A stretch of DNA of 64,000 nucleotides from an uncultured Bacteroidia bacterium (GTDB taxonomy: Bacteria; Bacteroidota; Bacteroidia; Bacteroidales; F082), in NCBI GenBank assembly GCA_902799345.1, contig CADBZW010000017.1, positions 1-64,000 of the forward strand, given 5' to 3'. The first letter of the stretch is position 1; every line of letters starts with the position of its first letter. A program made the translations under genes and the position numbers. Of this stretch, positions 52,467-60,301 are shown in pieces. Below the pieces are notes generated by a model. That model worked only from the letters and a program-made list of their open reading frames with translations. It did no database searches and was not told the origin of the DNA.

Positions 52467-54041
52467 TCACTCCCATTCAATCGTCGCCGGTGGCTTCGAG
52501 GAGATGTCGTAACACACGCGGTTGACACCCTTCACCTTATTAATAATATCGTTCGACACCTTGGCCATGAACTCGTAGGGCAGATGCACCCAGTCGGCGG
52601 TCATTCCATCAGTGGAAATCACGGCGCGCAAGGCGATGGTGTACTCATAACTGCGTTCGTCGCCCATCACGCCCACCGACTTAACAGGCAGGAGCATGGT
52701 GCCAGCCTGCCAGATGCTGTCGTAAAGGTTGTCGGCCATCTCATTCGGATACGAAGCACTCGGCAGCTCGCAGGGCCAGTTGCGCAAGCCTTTGATGAAG
52801 ATGTCGTCGGCATCGCGGAGGATACGAAGCTTTTCTTCGGTCACTTCGCCCAAGATGCGGATGCCGAGGCTCGGCCCTGGGAAAGGATGACGGCCAATGA
52901 GCTCGCGCTTGATGCCCAAGGCGCGGCCCACGCGGCGCACCTCGTCCTTGAAGAGGGAACGCAGTGGTTCCACAATCTTCAGGTTCATCTTCTCGGGCAA
53001 GCCGCCCACGTTGTGGTGCGACTTGATCTTGCAACTCGGCCCGTTAACGCTCACGCTTTCGATGACATCGGGATAGATGGTGCCTTGAGCGAGCCAACGT
53101 GCACCTTCGATCTTCTGGGCCTCGGCGTCAAACACGTCAATGAAAGTAGAGCCGATGGCCTTACGCTTAGCCTCGGGGTCGGTGACACCAGCCAACTTTT
53201 GGAGGAAGAGCGGTCCAGCATGAACGCCGATGACGTTCAAGCCCATCTCTTTGTATGAGTCAAGAACATCCTCAAACTCGTTCTTACGCAGCAAGCCGTT
53301 GTCGACGAAGATGCAGGTGAGGTTCTTCCCTATCGCCTTGTTGAGCAACACGGCGGCCACGGTGCTGTCAACGCCTCCCGAGAGGCCGAGGATGACCTTG
53401 TCGTCGCCCAGCTGTTGCTTCAGGCTCGCCACGGTGTTGTCGATGAAGGAGTCGGGCGTCCAGTCGCCCTTGCAGCCACATATACCCAACGCAAAGTTAG
53501 CCAGCATCTGCGGGCCTTCCTTGGTGTGGAACACCTCGGGGTGGAACTGCACGGCGTAGGTCACCTCGCCGTCAATCTTATAGGCGGCATTCTCCACGTC
53601 GTCGGTCGAGGCGATGACACGAGCACCAGCGGGCAACTTGGCGATGGTGTCGCCATGGCTCATCCACACCTGGCTCGTCTTGCTCACTCCCTTGAACAAC
53701 GGCGAGGCCTCGTCGACGACCGTCAGCATGGCACGGCCATATTCGCGCGCGATGCTGCCGTTGACCTCGCCACCGAAATGCTGCGAGATGAACTGCGCGC
53801 CATAGCAGATGCCCAGCAGCGGCAGTTTACCCTTGATGTTCGACAGGTCGGCAACAGGCGCCTTCTCGTCGCGCACCGAAAACGGGCTGCCGCTGAGGAT
53901 GACACCCTTGACATTAGGGCCGATGGCGGGAATCTTGTTGAAGGGATGGATTTCGCAATAGACATTCAGTTCGCGGAGGCGGCGACCAATGAGTTGGGTC
54001 ACCTGTGAACCGAAATCAAGAATGAGGATCATTTCTTGCAT
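52467..54041 (-). CDS. guaA: GMP synthase (glutamine-hydrolysing)
   Basis: 524 residues from ATG 54041 (MQEMILIL); the longer upstream reading crosses the promoter. Converts XMP to GMP using glutamine. The class I amidotransferase has Cys79 in [10 protein letters not shown] and His/Glu in FHPEVFHT; the ATP pyrophosphatase loop is [14 protein letters not shown]; the C-terminal dimerisation domain ends with TTIEWE-like PPATIEWE. First gene of a minus unit continuing into the LysM protein. Confidence 0.97.
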   Translation of the reverse strand: MQEMILILDFGSQVTQLIGRRLRELNVYCEIHPFNKIPAIGPNVKGVILSGSPFSVRDEKAPVADLSNIKGKLPLLGICYGAQFISQHFGGEVNGSIAREYGRAMLTVVDEASPLFKGVSKTSQVWMSHGDTIAKLPAGARVIASTDDVENAAYKIDGEVTYAVQFHPEVFHTKEGPQMLANFALGICGCKGDWTPDSFIDNTVASLKQQLGDDKVILGLSGGVDSTVAAVLLNKAIGKNLTCIFVDNGLLRKNEFEDVLDSYKEMGLNVIGVHAGPLFLQKLAGVTDPEAKRKAIGSTFIDVFDAEAQKIEGARWLAQGTIYPDVIESVSVNGPSCKIKSHHNVGGLPEKMNLKIVEPLRSLFKDEVRRVGRALGIKRELIGRHPFPGPSLGIRILGEVTEEKLRILRDADDIFIKGLRNWPCELPSASYPNEMADNLYDSIWQAGTMLLPVKSVGVMGDERSYEYTIALRAVISTDGMTADWVHLPYEFMAKVSNDIINKVKGVNRVCYDISSKPPATIEWE

Positions 54042-54057
54042 AATCGAAAATTTTGTG

Positions 54058-54065
54058 CAAAAATA
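54058..54065 (-). promoter_or_regulatory. Bacteroidota -7 element for guaA
   Basis: TATTTTTG on the minus strand, 17 bases before ATG 54041. It overlaps in footprint with the divergent plus promoter at 54088-54095. Confidence 0.65.
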
Positions 54066-54087
54066 GGCTTTTTTCACGATAAAACCG

Positions 54088-54095
54088 TATTTTTG
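54088..54095 (+). promoter_or_regulatory. Bacteroidota -7 element for the PrsW-like gene
   Basis: TATTTTTG on the plus strand, 17 bases before ATG 54113. Confidence 0.65.
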
Positions 54096-54112
54096 CAGAA
54101 AAGATTGAAAGT

Positions 54113-54919
54113 ATGGCTATTCTTTACTATCTTCTTCTCCTCGGCATTGCCATCCTTCCTGTCGTCCTTTTGATGGTTTTCATCTATCGTCAGGACAAGT
54201 ACCAGAAAGAGCCAGTCAAATCGCTCATCAAAGCCTTTATCGGCGGCATGATTGCCATTCCTTTGGACATCATCATTGTCACCATGCTGGACCTTGCATT
54301 GGGCGAGACCTTCTTGGCACAAACCGTGTTCTTCTCTGCCTTCATGGAGGCCGGCATTCCTGAAGAACTATGTAAGTTCATCATTTTCATGATATTCATC
54401 TGGCGTGACAAGAACTTCGACGAATATTTCGACGGCATCGTCTACGCCTCTTTCATCGGCCTCGGTTTCGCTTGCGTTGAAAACATCGAGTATGTGTTCT
54501 CCTTCGGTTTCAGCACAGGCATGGTCCGTGCATTGATTTCGGTGCCTGGACATTTCCTGTTTGGCGTGGTGCTCGGCTACTTCCTCTCCCTGGCGAAGTT
54601 CCATCCCAAAAAGCGTGGCACCTATATGTTGACAGGCCTTCTGTTGGCCATGACCGCCCACGGCCTCTTCGACTGGATGCTGATGATCACCCAATACCTC
54701 AATCCCCTTATCGGGACGCTCATATACTTAGTGTTCATCTGGGGCGACATCAAGCTGTGGAAACTCGGCCTGAAATACATCAACAAACAACAAGAGAACT
54801 CGCGCAAGCAAGCCCAGGAAGCGAAGGCGGCCGACTTGGAATACCAAATACGCCAAGCCATCCACGGCTACGACTCGGAGTACAAACATATCGACTGGGG
54901 TGCAGGCGACAGACGATAA
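54113..54919 (+). CDS. PrsW-family intramembrane metalloprotease
   Basis: 268 residues with seven or so hydrophobic segments. The E84-E85-x-x-K88 motif (IPEELCKF), the [19 protein letters not shown] segment and VPGHFLFG are the PrsW family signature; these glutamates and histidine are the probable metal site. PrsW cleaves membrane-bound anti-sigma factors in Firmicutes; in Bacteroidota the substrate is unknown. The C-terminal about 50 residues are charged and cytoplasmic. Confidence 0.9.
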   Translation: MAILYYLLLLGIAILPVVLLMVFIYRQDKYQKEPVKSLIKAFIGGMIAIPLDIIIVTMLDLALGETFLAQTVFFSAFMEAGIPEELCKFIIFMIFIWRDKNFDEYFDGIVYASFIGLGFACVENIEYVFSFGFSTGMVRALISVPGHFLFGVVLGYFLSLAKFHPKKRGTYMLTGLLLAMTAHGLFDWMLMITQYLNPLIGTLIYLVFIWGDIKLWKLGLKYINKQQENSRKQAQEAKAADLEYQIRQAIHGYDSEYKHIDWGAGDRR

Positions 54920-54927
54920 ATATTTAT

Positions 54928-54935
54928 TACTTTTG
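54928..54935 (+). promoter_or_regulatory. Bacteroidota -7 element for the YchF-like gene
   Basis: TACTTTTG on the plus strand, 23 bases before the ATG at 54959. Confidence 0.65.
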
Positions 54936-54958
54936 CAGCGAATTAAAAACAAATCAAT

Positions 54959-56029
54959 ATGTCACTCAATTGCGGAATCATAGGTCTCTCAAGCGTTGGC
55001 AAGACCACCATATTCAATTGTATATCCAACACTAAGGCAGAAATCGGCTTTGCCTCCAAATCCAACATCGGCATGTGCGAGGTGGTGGACGAACGCCTCA
55101 AGCTCATCGACAACATCTCTCACTCGAAGCGCATCGTGCCCGCCACGGTCGAAATCGTCGACTTGCCTGGACTGAGCAAAGGCGGTCAGGGCGTGGGCAA
55201 CAAACTCCTTGCCGAAGTGCAGACCATGGACGCCTTGATTCATGTCTTGCGTTGTTTCGACGACCCCAACATTCCACACAGTGAAGGCAGTGTAGACCCC
55301 GTGCGCGACATGGAACTCGTTGATTTTGAACTGCAGGTGCGCGACCTGGACTTGGTCACCCGTAAGCTCGAACGCGTTCAAAAACTGTTGAAAAACGGCG
55401 AAAAGGACAACAAGAAAGCTTTCGACGTGCTCACCGTTTACAAGGAGACCCTTGAGAATTTCGGCAACGCCCGCGACGCCAAGGTGGCCGAGGAAGACAG
55501 AAAGTTTGTGCAGGACATACAACTGCTCACCGCCAAACCCATCATCTACGTCTGCAACGTTGACGACGAATCAGCCACTACAGGCAACAAATACTCCGAT
55601 GCCGTGAAGGCCGCCTTGAAAGAAGGCCAAGAGATGGTCGTGGTGGCAGGCAAGCTGGAGGCTGAGATCGCCGAACTCGATGCCGACGACCGTCAGCTTT
55701 TCATGGAAGATGCCGGTCTGACCGAGCCTGGTGTGAACAAACTCGTCCGCACGGCCTACCACACCTTGAACCTACATTCGTTCTTCACTACGGGTCCCGA
55801 CGAGACGAGAGCATGGACCATCCATGTGGGCGACACCGCCCCCATCGCAGCTGGTGCCATCCACAGCGACCTGCAACGTGGCTTCATCCGCGCCGAGGTG
55901 ATGAGCACCGAGGACTTCCTGAAATACGGCTCGGAAGCCGCTGTCAAGGAAGCGGGCAAGTTCCGCGTGGAGGGTAAGACATACGTCGTTCAGGACGGCG
56001 ACATTTTGAACATTCGATTCAATGTATAG
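54959..56029 (+). CDS. ychF: YchF/Ola1-like GTPase, divergent in the G domain
   Basis: 356 residues, near full length (363-370 is typical). YchF is a ribosome-associated NTPase of the Obg-like class. The C-terminal TGS domain (about 275-356: RAWTIHVGDTAPIAAG, GFIRAEVMSTEDFLKYGS, VQDGDILNIRFNV) and YVCNVDDES are typical, and so are VLRCFDD and GSVDPVRD. The N-terminal G domain is unusual: G1 is GLSSVGKTT instead of GLPNVGKST, the conserved FPFCTIEPN stretch is replaced by GFASKSNIG, and the switch II region reads DLPGLSKGGQGVGNK instead of DIAGLVKGASKGEGLGNK. It may be a specialised paralogue. Preceded by its own promoter. Confidence 0.85.
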   Translation: MSLNCGIIGLSSVGKTTIFNCISNTKAEIGFASKSNIGMCEVVDERLKLIDNISHSKRIVPATVEIVDLPGLSKGGQGVGNKLLAEVQTMDALIHVLRCFDDPNIPHSEGSVDPVRDMELVDFELQVRDLDLVTRKLERVQKLLKNGEKDNKKAFDVLTVYKETLENFGNARDAKVAEEDRKFVQDIQLLTAKPIIYVCNVDDESATTGNKYSDAVKAALKEGQEMVVVAGKLEAEIAELDADDRQLFMEDAGLTEPGVNKLVRTAYHTLNLHSFFTTGPDETRAWTIHVGDTAPIAAGAIHSDLQRGFIRAEVMSTEDFLKYGSEAAVKEAGKFRVEGKTYVVQDGDILNIRFNV

Positions 56030-56039
56030 TCTTTAAAAA

Positions 56040-56060
56040 CTACAGATTCCACAGATTACA
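56040..56060. repeat. Left inverted repeat bracketing the GxxExxY gene
   Basis: CTACAGATT..ACAGATT..ACA; its reverse complement matches 56568-56590 apart from a 2-base substitution and a 2-base insertion. Each arm holds an internal ACAGATT direct repeat with an 11-base period. Confidence 0.75.
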
Positions 56061-56084
56061 CTGATTTGCGACAGATAATTTGGA

Positions 56085-56098
56085 GGACGCAAGCGTCC
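56085..56098. repeat. Perfect 14-base palindrome downstream of ychF
   Basis: GGACGCAAGCGTCC. A possible terminator arm, but without a T-run. Confidence 0.6.
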
Positions 56099-56126
56099 AA
56101 ATTGATACAGATAGCCGAAGAAACAA

Positions 56127-56543
56127 ATGGAAACGACCCAGTTTATATACAAAAAAGAAACATATAACATAATTGGGGCTGCCATGGAAGTCCATAAGAC
56201 ACTTGGCATGGGTTTTCTAGAATCTGTATATCAAGAGGCTATGGAAGTAGAAATGGCAAAGCGAAGTATTCCTTTTGTCTCACAAAAAAGAATTCAAATT
56301 CAATACAAAGATGTTTTACTGAATCAATACTATATCGCAGATTTGTTCTGCTATGACAAAATCATTGTAGAATTGAAGGCTGTTTCAACTATTCTCACCG
56401 AACACGAAGCTCAAATAATCAACTACATCCATGCTACTGGCATTAAGTTAGGAATGCTATTGAATTTTGGTGAAGAAAGTCTTTATTTCAAACGTTTTCC
56501 TAACATCACCCCAAAACCCATCTGTACTAATCCGCAGCTTTAG
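56127..56543 (+). CDS. GxxExxY family protein (PD-(D/E)XK-like)
   Basis: 138 residues. Residues G29-F-L-E32-S-V-Y35 are the family signature. D72 (IADLFCYD) and E82-L-K84 fit a PD-(D/E)XK nuclease-like core, so an endonuclease-type function is inferred but unproven. AT-rich compared with ychF and idi. It lies between inverted repeats 56040-56060 and 56568-56590, suggesting a movable cassette. Confidence 0.82.
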   Translation: METTQFIYKKETYNIIGAAMEVHKTLGMGFLESVYQEAMEVEMAKRSIPFVSQKRIQIQYKDVLLNQYYIADLFCYDKIIVELKAVSTILTEHEAQIINYIHATGIKLGMLLNFGEESLYFKRFPNITPKPICTNPQL

Positions 56544-56567
56544 CTGCAAAATTGCCACAATGCGTTC

Positions 56568-56590
56568 TGTAAAATCTGTACAATCTGTAG
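56568..56590. repeat. Right inverted repeat bracketing the GxxExxY gene
   Basis: Inverted copy of 56040-56060; see that entry. The repeat ends 14 bases before the idi start. Confidence 0.75.
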
Positions 56591-56604
56591 TTAAAAAAGA
56601 AATA

Positions 56605-57126
56605 ATGGAATTTGTTGTTTTAGTCGACAAGAACGACCGCCAAATAGGTTTGATGGAGAAGCAGGCTGCGCATGTCACACCGCATCTGCACCGTGCTTTT
56701 TCCATATTTATTTTCAACTCGAAAGGCGAGCTGCTCATGCAGCAACGGGCATTCTCCAAGTACCACTCCCCTGGCCTATGGACCAACACCTGCTGCAGCC
56801 ATCCTCGCGATAGCGAGACCCTCGAAGAGGCCACCTCACGCCGACTTTGGGAAGAAATGGGTATGCGTTGCGAGATGCATGAGGTCTACACCTTTATATA
56901 TAAGGCATACGTCGGCGAAGGTCTGACCGAACACGAGTTCGACCATGTCTTCATCGGGCAAAGCGACGATACCCCGGAAATCAATCCCGAGGAAGTGGAG
57001 TCGTGGAAATACATGAGCCTCGACGACCTGTCGGAGGACCTAAAACTGCACCCCGAGCATTACACCGAGTGGTTCAAGATCACTTTTGAGGAAATGACGC
57101 ATCACGCCGAAGTTTTGAAGGCGTAG
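56605..57126 (+). CDS. idi: Isopentenyl-diphosphate isomerase, type 1
   Basis: 173 residues from ATG 56605. Interconverts IPP and DMAPP. The Nudix-fold type 1 enzyme has the catalytic Cys64 in NTCCSHPR, the HLHRAFSIFIFN segment and the DHVFIG strand with catalytic Glu in TEHEFDH. An upstream in-frame extension to 56467 overlaps the GxxExxY gene and is rejected. Confidence 0.94.
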   Translation: MEFVVLVDKNDRQIGLMEKQAAHVTPHLHRAFSIFIFNSKGELLMQQRAFSKYHSPGLWTNTCCSHPRDSETLEEATSRRLWEEMGMRCEMHEVYTFIYKAYVGEGLTEHEFDHVFIGQSDDTPEINPEEVESWKYMSLDDLSEDLKLHPEHYTEWFKITFEEMTHHAEVLKA

Positions 57127-57141
57127 AAACGCTCACCTTAT

Positions 57142-57186
57142 CACGGATAGATACACTCGCCCTTTGGGCTCGGTATGACATCCGTG
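57142..57186. repeat. Stem-loop repeat element, copy 1
   Basis: Outer stem CACGGAT (57142-57148) with ATCCGTG (57180-57186); conserved AGATACACTC (57149-57158); inner stem GCCC-TTT-GGGC (57159-57169); conserved TCGGTATGAC (57170-57179). Copy 2 is at 62535-62595. Confidence 0.8.
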
Positions 57187-57265
57187 GCAAGGTTCGATAT
57201 AACATGCTTTCAAAAAGTATTTAGCAAAAAGAAATAGTAAATATACTTACTATCGGTATTTTTAC

Positions 57266-57273
57266 TACTTTTG
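57266..57273 (+). promoter_or_regulatory. Bacteroidota -7 element for the porin gene
   Basis: TACTTTTG on the plus strand, 39 bases before ATG 57313. Confidence 0.6.
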
Positions 57274-57312
57274 CAGCGTCAAAAATTGAAAACGTTATTA
57301 AAACCTACTACT

Positions 57313-58566
57313 ATGAAACACAAATTTCGCATTATCGTCGGGATGTTGCTTTTAGCCATTCCGTTGTGTATGAACGCACAAGTGAAGCCTGTCAAACCCC
57401 AGCAAAACCCTCAAAATAACGAGGCTAAAATGAAAGAAAAGCAAGAGGCTGAAAAAATCAGGATTGAACAAGAAAAACTTAACAAGCCCCAATCCGATAT
57501 TAAGCCTCAAGTGAAGCCCGTGGATCAGCAGGCCAAACCTGCAGAAGCGCAAGAGAAGCCTGAAAAGAGCAAACCGAAACTCGGTGATTACATTCAACTT
57601 TCGGGTTTCGTGCAAGGCATGTACCAAGCCAACCTGAGCGACGAAGGTGAGCTGACGAGCAATACTTTCAGGATGCGCCGCGTGCGTCTGTCCGTCGAAG
57701 GTACCCTTTACAAGGGCCTGACCTACAAGATCCAAGGCGACTTCAGCCGTTCGCCCATGCTCGTCGACGCTTACCTGAAGTACAAAGTTGCCGACGCTTT
57801 CGCCATCCAACTCGGTCAGTTCAAGACCCCGTTCTCGCTTGAAAGCCCCATCAATCCCGTCAACCTCGAGATTTTTGACTATGGTGAGAGCGTCCAGAAA
57901 CTCGTCGGCTACAGCGATGTTTGCGGCGTGGGTTCATTGGGCCGCGACATCGGTCTGATGGCCACGGGAAAGCTCTTCCCCATCAAAGGCGGGGAAGGCA
58001 ACGAATACCATGTTGTGGACTATGCCATCGGCGTGTTCAACGGCAACGGCCCCACTACTACCGACAACAACAACCGCAAGGACATTGTGGGCCGCCTCGA
58101 AGTGCATCCCGGCCTGAAGAACCTGACGCTGAGTGGTTCGTACTACTATGGCAAGTACACCAAAGACGACAACGTCAACTGCACCCGCAACCGTTGGGCT
58201 GCCGGCGCACAGTACAATGATGGCAAGCTCGTCCTCCGTGGTGAATACATCGGTGGCAAGACAGGAGTGGAACCTACCCTTATCCCTGAAGACCTCGGCT
58301 ATTACAACAGCAATGGTTACTATGCTGTGGCTGGCTACAACTTCAAGCTGGGCAAAGAAGGCAATCAGACGCTGATGCCCGTCCTCCGTTACGAGCATTT
58401 CACCGCCGACCAAGCCATCACAAAAGGCGGCACGAATTGGTATACCGCTGGCATCAACTACTGGCCGCTGAAGTGCCTCAACTTCAAGCTCGACTATTCA
58501 TTGGTCCAGAAGGAAAGCGGCAGCAACTCACACCGCGTGGTGGGTATCTTGAGCTATAAGTTCTAA
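57313..58566 (+). CDS. OprO/OprP-type porin
   Basis: 417 residues from ATG 57313; upstream readings lie in the promoter. The signal peptide ends at PLCMNAQ (about 20). Residues about 21-95 are a Lys/Glu/Gln/Pro-rich, possibly coiled-coil region (EAKMKEKQEAEKIRIEQEK) that may bind peptidoglycan or trimerise. The barrel (about 96-417) shows OprO/P phosphate-porin signatures: FRMRRVRLSVEGTLY, LTYKIQGDFSRSP, FAIQLGQFKTPFSLESP, and a Phe-ending C-terminus (GILSYKF). Outer-membrane anion channel, probably for phosphate or another anion. The sulfate-exporter-like gene lies just downstream. Confidence 0.92.
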   Translation: MKHKFRIIVGMLLLAIPLCMNAQVKPVKPQQNPQNNEAKMKEKQEAEKIRIEQEKLNKPQSDIKPQVKPVDQQAKPAEAQEKPEKSKPKLGDYIQLSGFVQGMYQANLSDEGELTSNTFRMRRVRLSVEGTLYKGLTYKIQGDFSRSPMLVDAYLKYKVADAFAIQLGQFKTPFSLESPINPVNLEIFDYGESVQKLVGYSDVCGVGSLGRDIGLMATGKLFPIKGGEGNEYHVVDYAIGVFNGNGPTTTDNNNRKDIVGRLEVHPGLKNLTLSGSYYYGKYTKDDNVNCTRNRWAAGAQYNDGKLVLRGEYIGGKTGVEPTLIPEDLGYYNSNGYYAVAGYNFKLGKEGNQTLMPVLRYEHFTADQAITKGGTNWYTAGINYWPLKCLNFKLDYSLVQKESGSNSHRVVGILSYKF

Positions 58567-58603
58567 TCTTGAATTTTGAATTTTAAATTTTGAATTTTGA
58601 ATC
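58567..58603. repeat. TTGAATTT/TTTAAATT simple repeat
   Basis: Between the porin and YeiH genes, four to five copies of a TTGAATTT-like 8-base unit. Another degenerate gene-boundary repeat. Confidence 0.7.
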
Positions 58604-58605
58604 TT

Positions 58606-59949
58606 ATGGCAAACAACAACATCTCCAATATCTGGAAAAAAGAGGACTGGCTGGCCGTGTGGATTGGCTTCATCGTCATCGCCGTGGCCTGCATCGCTGT
58701 ACTGACTGGTTCGTTCGACTTCTCCGCCGCCAAGTTCGGCACCTGGCATTGGTGGGAAAACGTGGAAGAAAAGAAATCCTTGGCTGCCCAATTCAATGGT
58801 GAGTTTTGGATCAAGCTGCTTCGCACCTTCTTGGTGACGGGCATCTTGTTTGGCATCGGCATCAAGTTGCAAGGCGAAAAGATTGGAAAGTTCATTCCCG
58901 CTTTCGTTGTGCTGTTCCTCATCTGCATCGTGGTGCGCATGATTAGTGCAGAATACACCCTCAAGATGTACCTCGAATGGGCTTTCTGGGCCTTGCTCAT
59001 CGGCCTGCTCATCTCCAACACTGTTGGCACGCCTGATTGGCTGAGACCCGCCATCCGCACTGAATTTTACATCAAGACGGGTTTGGTCATCATGGGCTTC
59101 TCGGTGCTGTTCAGCAACATCGCCAAGTTCGGCCTCTACGGTCTCGGCATCGCCTGGATTGTGACACCTATCGTCATCATCTTCATGTGGTGGTTTGGCA
59201 CCAAGGTGCTGAAAATCGACAACAAGCCTTTGGTCATCACTCTGGCTTCGGCCACTTCGGTGTGCGGCACTAGCGCTGCCATCGCCACGGGCGCGGCTGC
59301 CAAGGCCAAGAAGGAAGACCTCTCGATGGCCATTTCCATCTCCATCATCTTCACCATTTTGATGATGGTGTTCGAGCCGATGATCATCCGCGCTTGCGGC
59401 ATGAACCAAATGATGGGCGGCGCCCTCATCGGCGGCACGGTCGACTCGACGGGTGCCGTGGTGCTGGCCGGTAGCGCCCTCGGCGAGGAAGCCGAACAGG
59501 TGGCCTCGTTGGTCAAGATGATCCAAAACATCCTCATCGGTTTCATCGCCTTCTTCGTGGCCATCTTCTTCGCCACCAAGGTCGACAAGGACCCGAACCA
59601 AAAGGTCGGCGCGGGCGAAATCTGGACCCGTTTCCCGAAGTTCATCATCGGTTTCTTCGTGGCTTCGTTGGTCGCCTCGTTCATCATCCTGCCCCTCACT
59701 GACGGCGCAACGGTGAAGTCGATCAACGGCGTGCTCGACCAATACAAGAACTGGGCCTTCGTGCTGGCTTTCACCAGTATCGGCCTCGACACCAACTTCA
59801 AGAGCCTCTTTAAGCAGATGCAAGGCGGCAAGGTGCTGTGGCTCTACATCGTCGGTCAGGTGTTCAACATCCTGCTCACGCTGTTTGCCGTGTGGATCCT
59901 GCTTTCGGGCGTCATCTTCGAGGTTCCGAATCTTGACATGTTCAAATGA
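58606..59949 (+). CDS. YeiH-type putative sulfate exporter family protein
   Basis: 447 residues from ATG 58606. Ten or so TM segments (Cons_hypoth698/YeiH family), typical LLRTFLVTGILFGIGIKLQG, SATSVCGTSAAIATGAA, GGTVDSTGAVVLAGSALG and FAFTSIGLDTNFKSL-like FVLAFTSIGLDTNFKS. Function is not firmly known; sulfate or a related anion is the usual guess. Adjacent to an anion porin and a small membrane protein with an overlapping start. Confidence 0.9.
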   Translation: MANNNISNIWKKEDWLAVWIGFIVIAVACIAVLTGSFDFSAAKFGTWHWWENVEEKKSLAAQFNGEFWIKLLRTFLVTGILFGIGIKLQGEKIGKFIPAFVVLFLICIVVRMISAEYTLKMYLEWAFWALLIGLLISNTVGTPDWLRPAIRTEFYIKTGLVIMGFSVLFSNIAKFGLYGLGIAWIVTPIVIIFMWWFGTKVLKIDNKPLVITLASATSVCGTSAAIATGAAAKAKKEDLSMAISISIIFTILMMVFEPMIIRACGMNQMMGGALIGGTVDSTGAVVLAGSALGEEAEQVASLVKMIQNILIGFIAFFVAIFFATKVDKDPNQKVGAGEIWTRFPKFIIGFFVASLVASFIILPLTDGATVKSINGVLDQYKNWAFVLAFTSIGLDTNFKSLFKQMQGGKVLWLYIVGQVFNILLTLFAVWILLSGVIFEVPNLDMFK

Positions 59950-60239
59950 TGAACAAAAACCACAAAATCTTCAAAGTGATTACCATCGTCGTGGTGGTAA
60001 TCACTTTGTTTTTGGCCGGCTGGATCATGGCCAACCAATTCGGTCTCGTCGAAGGCTACGACTTCGGCGCGGGAGCATATTATTATGCCGACATTCCCAC
60101 CGAGCAATACCAAGAAATCGTCAACGAGGACGCTTACCAAACCTCCGTGCCGAAATGGATCTTTTACGTCCTCTTCTTCGCTTGGGGCTGGCTGATGTGG
60201 CGGCTTTGGGTGTGGATTGAGACGCGGGGAAAGAAATAG
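59946..60239 (+). CDS. Small two-TM membrane protein
   Basis: 97 residues, overlapping the YeiH stop by four bases (ATGA). TM segments near 9-28 (FKVITIVVVVITLFLAGWI) and 70-90 (WIFYVLFFAWGWLMWRLWVW), a Tyr-rich loop in between. No family recognised. The overlap suggests co-translation and a possible partner role for the exporter. Confidence 0.8.
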   Translation: MMNKNHKIFKVITIVVVVITLFLAGWIMANQFGLVEGYDFGAGAYYYADIPTEQYQEIVNEDAYQTSVPKWIFYVLFFAWGWLMWRLWVWIETRGKK

Positions 60240-60270
60240 GCCTTTTGACGTGTAATTCCATTTTTCTTTG

Positions 60271-60278
60271 TAAATTTG
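60271..60278 (+). promoter_or_regulatory. Bacteroidota -7 element for the kinase-nucleotidyltransferase operon
   Basis: TAAATTTG, 23 bases before ATG 60302. Confidence 0.6.
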
Positions 60279-60301
60279 CAGAATAGAAAAATGGAATTTC
60301 C

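Noticed and set aside
56467-56604. N-terminal extension of isopentenyl-diphosphate isomerase
   Set aside because: It would overlap the GxxExxY gene and the inverted repeat; ATG 56605 gives the normal enzyme start.
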